A stretch of 64,000 nt of DNA from an uncultured Algibacter sp. (GTDB taxonomy: Bacteria > Bacteroidota > Bacteroidia > Flavobacteriales > Flavobacteriaceae), in contig CANMQH010000006.1 of the NCBI GenBank assembly GCA_947499935.1, positions 1 through 64,000 of the forward strand. The letters are read 5' to 3'. The position numbers and the translations under genes are program-made. The notes beneath the pieces were generated by a model. The model ran no database searches. It saw nothing but the letters and a program-made list of their open reading frames with translations, and was not told the origin of the DNA. Of this stretch, positions 27,938-36,505 are shown one piece after another. The first letter of the stretch is position 1. The number at the start of each line of letters is the position of its first letter.

Positions 27938-28798
27938 CTATTTCACAGCCTTTAAACTTAAATCCATATTATGTACAGAATGTGTTAAAGCTCCAGAAGA
28001 TATATAGTTTACACCACATTCGGCATAATGCCTAATAGTAGCCTCGTTAATATTTCCAGAAGATTCAGTTAAACATTTATTACCTATTAGTTTTACAGCT
28101 TTACGGGTATCTTCGTAATCAAAATTATCTAGCAATATTCTATAAACACCATCATTTTTTAAAATTTCCTCAACCTCTACCAAATTTCTAGCCTCTACCA
28201 TAATTAATAAGTCCTTACCAGTATCTTCTAAATACTTTTTGGTCATTAAAATGGCTTTCGTTATACCGCCTGCAAAATCTATATGATTATCTTTTAACAT
28301 AATCATATCATACAACGCAAATCTATGATTTTCTCCACCACCAATTTTAACAGCCCATTTTTCTAAAACTCGAATTCCAGGTGTGGTTTTACGTGTATCT
28401 AGCACTCTAGTTTTGGTGCCTTTTAATAGATCTACAAATACTCTTGTTTTAGTCGCTATAGCACTCATACGCTGCATAGCATTAAGTACAGTACGTTCTG
28501 CTTTTAATATAGATTGAGAGGAACCTTCAACATACATAACAATATCTCCAAAGGTAACTTCTGCACCGTCTTCAATTAATACATCTAATTTTAGATTTTT
28601 ATCTACGTATGCAAAAACTTTTTTAGCAAAATTAACGCCCCCAATAATGCCTTTATCTTTTACTAACAGTTTTGCTTTTCCTTTGGCATTGTCCGGTATA
28701 CAAGCTAAAGAGCTGTGGTCGCCATCGCCAACATCTTCTCGTATAGCATTAGAAATTATCATTTTAACTTCTGTATCAAACTGTTCTTGTGTAATCAT
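27938..28798 (-). CDS. nadC: Nicotinate-nucleotide diphosphorylase (carboxylating)
   Basis: The 286-residue quinolinate phosphoribosyltransferase of de novo NAD synthesis makes nicotinate mononucleotide from quinolinate and PRPP. Motifs include RKTTPGIRVLEKWAVKIGGG with ENHR, MLKDNHI, a VEARN strand, LLDNF, and SSGALTHSV near the C-terminus. Length is normal. It is divergent from rlmH and convergent with the adhesin gene. Its -7 box lies about 20 bases upstream. Confidence 0.96.
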   Translation of the reverse strand: MITQEQFDTEVKMIISNAIREDVGDGDHSSLACIPDNAKGKAKLLVKDKGIIGGVNFAKKVFAYVDKNLKLDVLIEDGAEVTFGDIVMYVEGSSQSILKAERTVLNAMQRMSAIATKTRVFVDLLKGTKTRVLDTRKTTPGIRVLEKWAVKIGGGENHRFALYDMIMLKDNHIDFAGGITKAILMTKKYLEDTGKDLLIMVEARNLVEVEEILKNDGVYRILLDNFDYEDTRKAVKLIGNKCLTESSGNINEATIRHYAECGVNYISSGALTHSVHNMDLSLKAVK

Positions 28799-28818
28799 AT
28801 TTTTTGTGTTAGTCTCAA

Positions 28819-28826
28819 CAAAAATA
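28819..28826 (-). promoter_or_regulatory. -7 box of nadC
   Basis: TATTTTTG on the minus strand matches TAnnTTTG exactly and ends 20 bases before the nadC ATG. No TTG element was seen at the right spacing. Confidence 0.5.
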
Positions 28827-28927
28827 AGGAATTGATTTGCTTTATTAAATTTTTATATTTACGAATTTTACATTTTTTACTTATTTTAATATATTATCCA
28901 TAAATACCAAAAGGCAATTTTACTATT

Positions 28928-29401
28928 ATGACTATTAAACTTATTGCCATTGGCAAAACAGATAACAAACAACTTATCGCATTAATTGATGATTACAAAA
29001 AACGCTTAGGCTTTTACATAAAATTTTCTGTTGAGATTATTCCCGATTTAAAAAACTCAAAAAATTTAAGTCAATCATTACAAAAACAGAAAGAAGGCGA
29101 ACTTATCTTAAAAAAATTAAATACTACGGATTCATTAATTCTTTTAGATGAACATGGTAAGCAATTTGATTCTATACATTTTTCGTCTTATTTACAAAAA
29201 CATATGAATTCTGGTATTAAGCAATTGGTATTTGTTATTGGAGGTCCCTATGGTTTTTCTGAAGCCATTTATGCTAAAGCAAATGGAAAAATATCATTAT
29301 CTAAAATGACATTTTCCCATCAAATGATTCGCTTATTTTTTATTGAACAACTTTATAGAGGTTTTACTATTTTAAAGAATGAGCCTTATCATCATAGATA
29401 A
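28928..29401 (+). CDS. rlmH: 23S rRNA (pseudouridine1915-N3)-methyltransferase
   Basis: This 157-residue SPOUT methyltransferase acts on helix 69 of 23S rRNA using S-adenosylmethionine. Visible signatures are LLDEHGKQFDS, the cofactor-loop FVIGGPYGFS, LSKMTFSHQMIRLFFIEQLY, and the catalytic C-terminal YHHR. Length is normal. It is convergent with hpf, with only 40 bases between them and no strong hairpin. Confidence 0.96.
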   Translation: MTIKLIAIGKTDNKQLIALIDDYKKRLGFYIKFSVEIIPDLKNSKNLSQSLQKQKEGELILKKLNTTDSLILLDEHGKQFDSIHFSSYLQKHMNSGIKQLVFVIGGPYGFSEAIYAKANGKISLSKMTFSHQMIRLFFIEQLYRGFTILKNEPYHHR

Positions 29402-29441
29402 AAAAATATATTTTATGGTTGTTAAAATTTTCTAGCTATAA

Positions 29442-29741
29442 TTAGTGCGTTTTATAAACTTCTTTTCGTTTTTTTAGTTGACGCTCTAAATCATTAATAG
29501 TTTCTCTAACAGAAACTTCAAAATTATGTTCATTAGATGTTGCAAAAATTCTTGGTCCAGGCAAACTTAATTCTATATTGCAAATTTTACCTGTATCATG
29601 TTGTTTTTCGTCTTGCTTAAAATGTACCTCAGCACTAATTAAAAACTCATATCTATTAAACAGTTTTTCTAGTTTTTCTTTTGTAAACGCTGATAATGTT
29701 TCACTTGCATCAATACCAATATACTGAATATTTACAGTCAT
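29442..29741 (-). CDS. hpf: Short ribosome hibernation-promoting factor (HPF/RaiA family)
   Basis: The 99-residue protein has the HPF/YfiA beta-alpha-beta fold: start VNIQYIGIDASETL, a basic second helix, and VRETINDLERQLKKRKE at the end. There is no C-terminal dimerisation domain, so this is the short form. Family members bind the decoding region of idle ribosomes in stationary phase. The gene stands alone between rlmH and the ITPase gene. Confidence 0.9.
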   Translation of the reverse strand: MTVNIQYIGIDASETLSAFTKEKLEKLFNRYEFLISAEVHFKQDEKQHDTGKICNIELSLPGPRIFATSNEHNFEVSVRETINDLERQLKKRKEVYKTH

Positions 29742-29911
29742 AAATCTATCTCTTTTTTTATTGTTAAAATTACACTCTAATATAGTGGTTTTATAATATT
29801 TCTTACTTCAAAATATCATAAATTAATTATAAATTTAATAATATTGAGCTTGGTTCTATTATAATTTAAAGTCTTATAATGGTATTTTTGAATTTTAAAA
29901 ATCTATCCCAT

Positions 29912-30484
29912 ATGCAACTTGTTTTCGCCACAAACAATCTAAACAAACTTAAAGAGGTCCAAGCTTTAATACCAAAACACATAACGCTTTTAAGTCTAAA
30001 AGATATTAATTGCCTTGACGATATTCCAGAAACAGAAAACACCATAAAAGGTAACGCTTTATTAAAAGCAAAATACGTTAAAGAACATTATGGTTATGAT
30101 TGCTTTGCTGACGATACAGGCTTAGAAATCGAAGCTCTAGATGGTGCACCAGGTGTATATTCTGCGCGCTATGCCGGAGCGCAATGCAATGCCGAAGACA
30201 ATATGAATAAACTTATCAATGAATTGGCTGACAAAGACAATAAAAAGGCTCAATTTAAAACCGTTATAGCCTTACTGTTAAATGGTAACCAAATCTGTTT
30301 TACTGGTATTTGTAAAGGTCAAATTACATCTGTAAAACAAGGCGATAAAGGTTTTGGCTACGACCCTATTTTTAAACCAAACCATTACGATATAACATTT
30401 GCCGAAATGGATTTAGAATTAAAAAACAACATTGGGCACCGCGGAAAAGCAGTCTCTCAATTAGTAGATTATCTTAATTCTTAA
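29912..30484 (+). CDS. Non-canonical purine NTP pyrophosphatase (RdgB/Ham1)
   Basis: The protein has 190 residues from the ATG at 29912 (MQLVFATNNLNKLKEV), the family's conserved start; the upstream in-frame ATG adds 11 unrelated residues. It removes ITP and XTP from the nucleotide pool. Signatures are FATNNLNK, DDTGLEIEALDGAPGVYSAR, GDKGFGYDPIFKP and GHRGKA. The gene precedes rel by about 70 bases. Confidence 0.94.
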   Translation: MQLVFATNNLNKLKEVQALIPKHITLLSLKDINCLDDIPETENTIKGNALLKAKYVKEHYGYDCFADDTGLEIEALDGAPGVYSARYAGAQCNAEDNMNKLINELADKDNKKAQFKTVIALLLNGNQICFTGICKGQITSVKQGDKGFGYDPIFKPNHYDITFAEMDLELKNNIGHRGKAVSQLVDYLNS

Positions 30485-30521
30485 ACGCTTAAGATTAAGC
30501 CACAAAAAACCAAATTTGATG

Positions 30522-30552
30522 TTGGTCATTAACACAGATTATGTTACTTTTA
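30522..30552 (+). promoter_or_regulatory. Candidate promoter of rel (TTG-N20-TACTTTTA)
   Basis: TTG (30522-30524) and TACTTTTA (30545-30552; 7 of 8 bases of TAnnTTTG) are 20 bases apart. The -7 box ends only four bases before the ATG, so a transcript from here would be almost leaderless. The alternative is that rel is read from the ITPase promoter. Confidence 0.45.
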
Positions 30553-30556
30553 ATTT

Positions 30557-32788
30557 ATGACAGAGGAAGCTATAGAAAAAGAGAACACGGCAATTGCCAA
30601 AGCCTACAAAGAGTTATTAAAAGTAAGCTATACGACACTTTCTAATGATGACAAGAAACTAATACGTAGTGCTTTTGAGGTCGCTCTAGACGGGCATAAA
30701 ACCCAACGTAGAAAATCGGGAGAAGCTTATATTTTTCACCCACTAGCCGTTGCAAAAATTGTAGCACAAGAAATAGGTTTAGATGCCACATCTATTGCTG
30801 CTGCTTTACTTCATGATGTTGTTGAGGATAGCCCTGATTATGATATTGAAGATATAGAAAAACGTTTTGGAAAAACCATTGCTACCATTGTTGGAGGACT
30901 TACTAAAATATCATCTCTAAGCAAAGAAAAAGACATGGATGTCTCTTTACAAGCAGAGAATTTCCGTAAAATGTTACTCACATTAAATGATGATGTTAGG
31001 GTTATTATTATTAAAATCGCAGACCGACTCCATAATATGCAAACTATGGACGCTATGCGAGTAGATAAGCAAATAAAAATAGCTTCCGAAACACTTTACA
31101 TATATGCCCCTTTAGCACATAGAATTGGTTTATATAATATTAAAACCGAATTAGAAGATTTAGGATTAAAATATACCGAACCTGATGTCTACAACGATAT
31201 TCTTGGAAAAATAAAAGAAAGTAAAGAAGAACAAGATTTATATATCAATCAATTTAGCGAAGTCATTAAAAATTCTTTGGATAAAGAAAATCTTGAATAT
31301 ACTATAAAAGGACGTCCAAAGTCTATTTTTTCAATTCGAAAAAAAATGCTAAATCAAGGTGTTCCCTTTGATGAAGTTTACGATAAGTTTGCCATAAGAA
31401 TTATTTATGAATGCGATTTAGATGCCACAAAAGTCGAAAAGTTTTTAGCATGGAAAATCTATTCTATAGTTACCGATCATTTTAGACCAAACCCAATAAG
31501 ACTTAGAGATTGGATTTCATCTCCAAAAGGCACTGGTTACGAAGCCTTACATATTACTGTAATGGGCCCTAAAGGCAGATGGGTAGAAGTCCAAATTAGA
31601 AGTAACCGAATGAATGAAATTGCAGAAAAAGGATATGCTGCACATTACAAGTACAAACAAGGTGATGATGAAAAAGAAGATAATTTAGAAAGTTGGATTA
31701 ACAGACTACAAGAAGCTTTAGAAAATCCAGAAACTAGTGCTGTAGATTTTGTTGAGCAATTTAAACTCAACTTATACTCTAAAGAAATATTTGTTTTCAC
31801 ACCAGCAGGTGAGCTAAAATCACTACCTAAAGGCGCAACAGCATTAGATTTTGCGTTTAGTATCCATACCGAGATTGGTATGAAAACTCGTGGCGCTAAA
31901 GTCAATGGAAAATTAGTAACACTAAGCCACGAACTTAAAAGTGGCGACCAAGTAGATATTTTAACTGCCGAAAACGCTAAACCCAATACTAATTGGTTAG
32001 ATTATGCGACAACCGCCCGTGCTAGAAGCAAAATAAAATCGGCATTAAAAGAAGATAGAAAACATGTAGGCGACCACGGTAAAGAAATATTAAAAAGAAA
32101 ATTAAAACAATTAAAAATTACGCTTAACGAGGCTTCCGTTAACGAGATGGTTAACTTCTTTAAGTTAAAAACCAGTCTAGATTTGTTTTATAGAGTTGGT
32201 TTAGGCTCTATAGACAACAAAATGCTAAGAGATTATGCCGCTTCTCGTAGCAACGCTTTAATGAGCTATATTAAAAGTAAAATCTCAAGAAAAGCTAATG
32301 CTAAAAACGAAGAACTAGAAAAGCAAGAGGTAACGCTTAAGTATGATTCGCTAGTTTTTGGAAAAGAAGAAGAAAAGCTAGAATTTAAATTATCAAATTG
32401 CTGCAATCCTATTCCTGGAGATTCTGTTTTTGGCTTTTTAACGGTTAACGAAGGTATAAAAGTGCATAAAAACAATTGCCCAAATGCCCTTAGCTTACAA
32501 TCTAACTATGCGTATAGAATTATATCTGCAAAATGGATAGACTCCTCACAACAGGAATTTTATGCAAAAATTGTTATCACAGGTATTGACCACATAGGCT
32601 TAGTAAATGATATTACAACTATAGTTTCAGAAGACATGCACGTTAATATGAAAAGCATAAGTTTTGAAAGTAATGATGGTTTATTTTCTGGAAAAATGAA
32701 TGTGGCTGTTAAGAATAATACCATCATTAAAAAGCTTTTAGAAAAGCTTAAAAAAATTAATGGTATAGATAAGGTTACTAGAGTGTAA
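30557..32788 (+). CDS. rel: Rel-family (p)ppGpp synthetase/hydrolase
   Basis: The 743-residue long RSH enzyme controls the stringent response. Domains in order are an HD hydrolase (about 50-200, with HDVVED at 86-91 intact), the RelA/SpoT synthetase (about 255-375, ending VEVQIRSNRMNEIAEKGYA), TGS (about 410-470, EIFVFTPAGEL), a helical and zinc-finger-like region with CCNPIPGD, and ACT (about 670-743). The intact HDxxED suggests hydrolase activity as well as synthesis, as usual for the single long Rel of Bacteroidota. It is followed closely by a Fur-family gene and purA. Confidence 0.94.
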   Translation: MTEEAIEKENTAIAKAYKELLKVSYTTLSNDDKKLIRSAFEVALDGHKTQRRKSGEAYIFHPLAVAKIVAQEIGLDATSIAAALLHDVVEDSPDYDIEDIEKRFGKTIATIVGGLTKISSLSKEKDMDVSLQAENFRKMLLTLNDDVRVIIIKIADRLHNMQTMDAMRVDKQIKIASETLYIYAPLAHRIGLYNIKTELEDLGLKYTEPDVYNDILGKIKESKEEQDLYINQFSEVIKNSLDKENLEYTIKGRPKSIFSIRKKMLNQGVPFDEVYDKFAIRIIYECDLDATKVEKFLAWKIYSIVTDHFRPNPIRLRDWISSPKGTGYEALHITVMGPKGRWVEVQIRSNRMNEIAEKGYAAHYKYKQGDDEKEDNLESWINRLQEALENPETSAVDFVEQFKLNLYSKEIFVFTPAGELKSLPKGATALDFAFSIHTEIGMKTRGAKVNGKLVTLSHELKSGDQVDILTAENAKPNTNWLDYATTARARSKIKSALKEDRKHVGDHGKEILKRKLKQLKITLNEASVNEMVNFFKLKTSLDLFYRVGLGSIDNKMLRDYAASRSNALMSYIKSKISRKANAKNEELEKQEVTLKYDSLVFGKEEEKLEFKLSNCCNPIPGDSVFGFLTVNEGIKVHKNNCPNALSLQSNYAYRIISAKWIDSSQQEFYAKIVITGIDHIGLVNDITTIVSEDMHVNMKSISFESNDGLFSGKMNVAVKNNTIIKKLLEKLKKINGIDKVTRV

Positions 32789-32796
32789 AAAAATTG

Positions 32797-32804
32797 TAAA
32801 TTTG
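32797..32804 (+). promoter_or_regulatory. -7 box of the Fur-family gene
   Basis: TAAATTTG is an exact match to TAnnTTTG, 11 bases before the ATG at 32816 and followed by GCGAC. It suggests that fur-purA can be transcribed apart from rel. Confidence 0.5.
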
Positions 32805-32815
32805 CGACGGAAATT

Positions 32816-33274
32816 ATGGATGCAAAAGCAGATACAAAAAATCAAGACATTGTTAAAGGCGTATTTACCAGCTTTTTAGAAAGCAACGGACACCGAAAAA
32901 CGCCCGAACGCTATGCTATACTTCAAGAAATTTATAATAGCAATGAGCATTTTGATATAGAATCTCTATATCTCAGCATGAAAAACAAAAAGTATCGTGT
33001 ATCTCGTGCCACACTCTACAACACCATAGAACTTCTTTTAGACTGTAAATTGGTAAGAAAACACCAGTTTGGACAAAACCAAGCGCATTATGAGAAATCA
33101 TATTTTGATAGACAACACGACCATGTCATACTTACTGATACTGGCGAAGTTATAGAGTTTTGCGATCCTAGAATCCAATCTATAAAAAAAACCATCGAAG
33201 AAATTTTCGATATAGAAATAAATAATCACTCACTCTATTTTTACGGAAATAGAAAATCATCCACAAAAAACTAA
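32816..33274 (+). CDS. Fur-family transcriptional regulator without the CxxC zinc site
   Basis: The 152-residue protein has the Fur winged helix (about 20-90; [26 protein letters not shown]) and the metal-binding [17 protein letters not shown]. In classical Fur the segment HHDHLICxxCG holds a structural zinc Cys pair; here the Cys positions read Leu-Thr-Asp-Thr, so that site is missing. Regulatory His residues remain. The sensed metal (iron, zinc or manganese) or peroxide cannot be decided. It lies between rel and purA, nine bases before purA. Confidence 0.88.
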   Translation: MDAKADTKNQDIVKGVFTSFLESNGHRKTPERYAILQEIYNSNEHFDIESLYLSMKNKKYRVSRATLYNTIELLLDCKLVRKHQFGQNQAHYEKSYFDRQHDHVILTDTGEVIEFCDPRIQSIKKTIEEIFDIEINNHSLYFYGNRKSSTKN

Positions 33275-33282
33275 TTTTTACA

Positions 33283-34560
33283 ATGGCAGTAGATTTACTA
33301 CTAGGATTACAATGGGGAGACGAAGGCAAAGGAAAAATTGTTGACGTACTTACATCCAACTACAACATCATTGCACGTTTTCAAGGCGGGCCAAATGCAG
33401 GACATACTTTAGTATTTAATGGTAGAAAGCACGTATTGCATACTATTCCCTCTGGGATTTTTCATGATGATGCTACCAATCTTGTAGGCAATGGCGTTGT
33501 TATAGACCCTGTAATTTTTAAAGGCGAATTAGATAAGCTTGAAGAACAAAATGTAGATTATAGAAAGTCTTTAGTTATTTCTCGTAAAGCACATATTATC
33601 TTACCAACACACAGATTACTTGATGCGGCTAGTGAGGCTTCAAAAGGTAAAGCAAAAATTGGTTCTACCTTAAAAGGTATTGGTCCAACATACATGGATA
33701 AAACGGGTAGAAACGGTATTCGTGTGGGCGATTTAGAGCTAAACGATTGGAAAGAGCGTTACAGAGCATTGGCAGATAAGCACGAATCTATGATTGCTTT
33801 TTACAATGTTGATATAGAATATAACTTAGCTGAATTAGAAGCCGAATTTTTTAAAGCTGTTGACGTATTAAAGTCTTTAAAATTTATTGATTCTGAAGAA
33901 TATATTTACCAAGCACAAAAATCTGGTCAAACTATTCTTGCTGAGGGAGCCCAAGGTTCTTTACTAGATATAGATTTTGGAACGTACCCATTTGTAACAT
34001 CAAGTAATACAACAGCAGCTGGTGCTTGTACAGGTTTAGGTGTTGCACCTAACCAAATTGGTGATGTATTTGGTATTTTTAAAGCGTATACTACACGTGT
34101 AGGTTCGGGCCCATTCCCTACCGAATTATTTGATGAAGATGGTGCAACCATGGCTAAAGTTGGTAACGAGTTTGGTGCCACTACAGGACGTCCAAGACGT
34201 TGTGGCTGGTTAGACCTTGTTGCATTAAAATACGCATGCCAAGTTAATGGTGTTACGCAATTAATGATGATGAAAGGCGATGTGCTTTCTGGTTTTAAAA
34301 CCTTAAAAGTATGTACCGCTTATAAACATAAAGGTGATATTATTAAACATTTACCATATAATATAGAGCCAGAAAATGTTGAGCCTATTTATACAGACTT
34401 TAATGGCTGGAACGAAGATTTAACAGCAATGTCTGAAGCCTCACAACTTCCAAAATCGCTAAACACGTATATTGAGTTTTTAGAAAAAGAGTTAGAAATT
34501 CCGATTACCATTGTATCGGTTGGTCCAGATAGAAAACAAACTATTTTTAGAGGACAATAG
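33283..34560 (+). CDS. purA: Adenylosuccinate synthetase
   Basis: The 425-residue enzyme joins IMP and aspartate with GTP in AMP synthesis. The N-terminus has the GTP loop LQWGDEGKGKIVDVL with the catalytic Asp13, and GGPNAGHT with His42. Further motifs are GSTLKGIGPTYMDK, TTAAGACTGLG and TTGRPRRCGWLD. Length is normal. A terminator follows. Confidence 0.97.
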   Translation: MAVDLLLGLQWGDEGKGKIVDVLTSNYNIIARFQGGPNAGHTLVFNGRKHVLHTIPSGIFHDDATNLVGNGVVIDPVIFKGELDKLEEQNVDYRKSLVISRKAHIILPTHRLLDAASEASKGKAKIGSTLKGIGPTYMDKTGRNGIRVGDLELNDWKERYRALADKHESMIAFYNVDIEYNLAELEAEFFKAVDVLKSLKFIDSEEYIYQAQKSGQTILAEGAQGSLLDIDFGTYPFVTSSNTTAAGACTGLGVAPNQIGDVFGIFKAYTTRVGSGPFPTELFDEDGATMAKVGNEFGATTGRPRRCGWLDLVALKYACQVNGVTQLMMMKGDVLSGFKTLKVCTAYKHKGDIIKHLPYNIEPENVEPIYTDFNGWNEDLTAMSEASQLPKSLNTYIEFLEKELEIPITIVSVGPDRKQTIFRGQ

Positions 34561-34580
34561 AAAAATAATGATATAATATA

Positions 34581-34613
34581 ATGGCTCCAAAATATTTTTG
34601 GAGCCATTTTTGT
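34581..34613 (+). terminator. Terminator of purA
   Basis: ATGGCTCCAAAA and TTTTGGAGCCAT form a 12-base stem with a short loop, followed by TTTTTG, 20 bases past the purA stop. Confidence 0.82.
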
Positions 34614-34643
34614 TTCAATATACTTAAGCATCATATTAATCGT

Positions 34644-34651
34644 TATTTTTG
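34644..34651 (+). promoter_or_regulatory. -7 box upstream of the OstA-like gene
   Basis: TATTTTTG matches TAnnTTTG exactly. Its last three bases are the TTG of a possible early start codon, which makes that start unlikely and favours the TTG at 34670, about 13 bases downstream of the expected transcription start. Confidence 0.5.
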
Positions 34652-34669
34652 CGACAAACTTTTTATATT

Positions 34670-36505
34670 TTGAATAAATTTCAGGTTTTACTATTTACAT
34701 TTTTTTTAAGCTTACTGTCTATACCCTATATCCAAGCACAAGCTAAGCGAAAAATAGAAATACACTATGCAGGAAAACTAACTATTGATGAGGGCAACTA
34801 TCCTGGCGCAAAAGTATTAACACGAGATGACTCTCAACAAGTACAAATAAAACACCAAGGCTCTATAATGTGGTGCGATAAGGCCATACACTATGGCAAA
34901 GATAATTTTGTTGAAGCTTATGGCAATGTTATCTTAAAACAAGGTGACACCATCAACATGACCTCCAAATATGTAGAATATAGCGGTATTACAGAGCTGG
35001 CTTTTGCAAGTGGCGATGTAGTTTTAACAGACCCAAACTCTACCATATCTTCAGACACCTTATATCTAGACCGTTCAAAACAACAGGCCTTTTACAGAAA
35101 TGGTGGTACGGTTGTAAAAGATTCGTCAGGAACTATTACCAGTAAAATTGGACGCTATTACATGGATGCAAAAAAGTATCAGTTTGTTAAAGGTGTTGTC
35201 ATGGTAAGCGATAGTACGACCATTAATTCTAATTTCTTCGATTTTTATTCAGATACTGGTTATGCATATTTATTTGGACCTTCAACCATAGTTAACGAAA
35301 CCAGTAAAACCTATTGTGAAAAAGGATTTTATGATACCAAAAACAAAACAGGCTATGCTGTTAAAAAAGCAAGAATAGATTATGATAACAGGGTTATAGA
35401 AGGCGATAGCCTATATTTTGATAATAACAAAAGTTTTGCTTCGGCCACCAACAATATAAAAGTAACAGACACCATAAACAAAAGCATTATTAAAGGCCAT
35501 TATGCCGAGGTTTACAAAGAAAAAGATTCGCTATTTATTACAAAGCGTGCATTAGCTATTACCATACAAGAAAACGATTCTATTTACATGCATGCCGATA
35601 AAATTATGGTCACTGGCAAGCCCGATAATCGAATTATTAATGCGTATTACAATGCTAAAATCTTTAAATCGGACCTTAGCGGAAAAGCAGATTCTATAAT
35701 CAGTAATCAAAAAACAGGTTTAACGAAATTAATTAATCTACCTAAATTTAAGTCTTCAGATAAGTTTTCAACACAACGAAAGCCTATTATGTGGAACTTA
35801 AAAAATCAGATGACTGGAGACACCATTCATTTAATTTCTAATACAAAAACCGAAAAAATTGATTCTTTACTTGTATTCGACAATGCTTTTGTTATCAGTA
35901 AGGATACGATAAGTGAAAATGGATATAATCAAATAAACGGAAAACGATTGGTTGGTCTCTTTAATGATGAAAATGAATTACGACAAGTCAATATCACAAA
36001 AAATGCACAATCTGTTTTTTATGCACGAAATGATAAGCAAGAGTTAATTGGCATAGATAAAGCTAAATCTGGAAGTATTTCTATTTTATTTGCCAATGGC
36101 GATATTGATGAATATATAAGATACAATCAAGTGGATGGCGACATGTACCCCGAATCTAAATACCCAGAAGAGGAGCGTATATTAAAAGGTTTTGATTGGA
36201 GAGCAGACGAACAACCCAAAAGTGTTGCAGATTTATTTAAAGACGACCCACCATTGAAATTACCTGTTATAAAAGGCTTAGAAGATTATGTCCCTCAAGA
36301 AGATTTTGTGGATGATACTATGATTGAGCGTATTGAAAAATCTAATAATAGTACGACTTCAAAAAAGGGAATGCCCTCAAAAGCTTCTCGTAATCTACCA
36401 AAAAAAATAAAAAAAGAAGATGCCACTCCTCAAAAAGCAGTACCTCTAAAAAAACTAACAAAGCCAACTAAAGCTATAAAACCTAAAGGTGTTACTAAAA
36501 AATAA
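34670..36505 (+). CDS. OstA-like (LptA/LptD-related) envelope protein
   Basis: The protein has 611 residues from a TTG start at 34670 (LNKFQVLLFTFF). No ATG is available before the signal peptide, and the earlier in-frame TTG at 34649 lies inside the -7 box. A signal peptide (ending IQAQ) is followed by OstA/LptA-type beta repeats (about 30-480), as in proteins that carry lipopolysaccharide across the periplasm. The C-terminal 60 residues are rich in Lys, Pro and Ser. It is directly abutted by the aminotransferase gene (no gap). A role in LPS export or outer-membrane assembly is inferred from the fold. Confidence 0.85.
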   Translation: MNKFQVLLFTFFLSLLSIPYIQAQAKRKIEIHYAGKLTIDEGNYPGAKVLTRDDSQQVQIKHQGSIMWCDKAIHYGKDNFVEAYGNVILKQGDTINMTSKYVEYSGITELAFASGDVVLTDPNSTISSDTLYLDRSKQQAFYRNGGTVVKDSSGTITSKIGRYYMDAKKYQFVKGVVMVSDSTTINSNFFDFYSDTGYAYLFGPSTIVNETSKTYCEKGFYDTKNKTGYAVKKARIDYDNRVIEGDSLYFDNNKSFASATNNIKVTDTINKSIIKGHYAEVYKEKDSLFITKRALAITIQENDSIYMHADKIMVTGKPDNRIINAYYNAKIFKSDLSGKADSIISNQKTGLTKLINLPKFKSSDKFSTQRKPIMWNLKNQMTGDTIHLISNTKTEKIDSLLVFDNAFVISKDTISENGYNQINGKRLVGLFNDENELRQVNITKNAQSVFYARNDKQELIGIDKAKSGSISILFANGDIDEYIRYNQVDGDMYPESKYPEEERILKGFDWRADEQPKSVADLFKDDPPLKLPVIKGLEDYVPQEDFVDDTMIERIEKSNNSTTSKKGMPSKASRNLPKKIKKEDATPQKAVPLKKLTKPTKAIKPKGVTKK

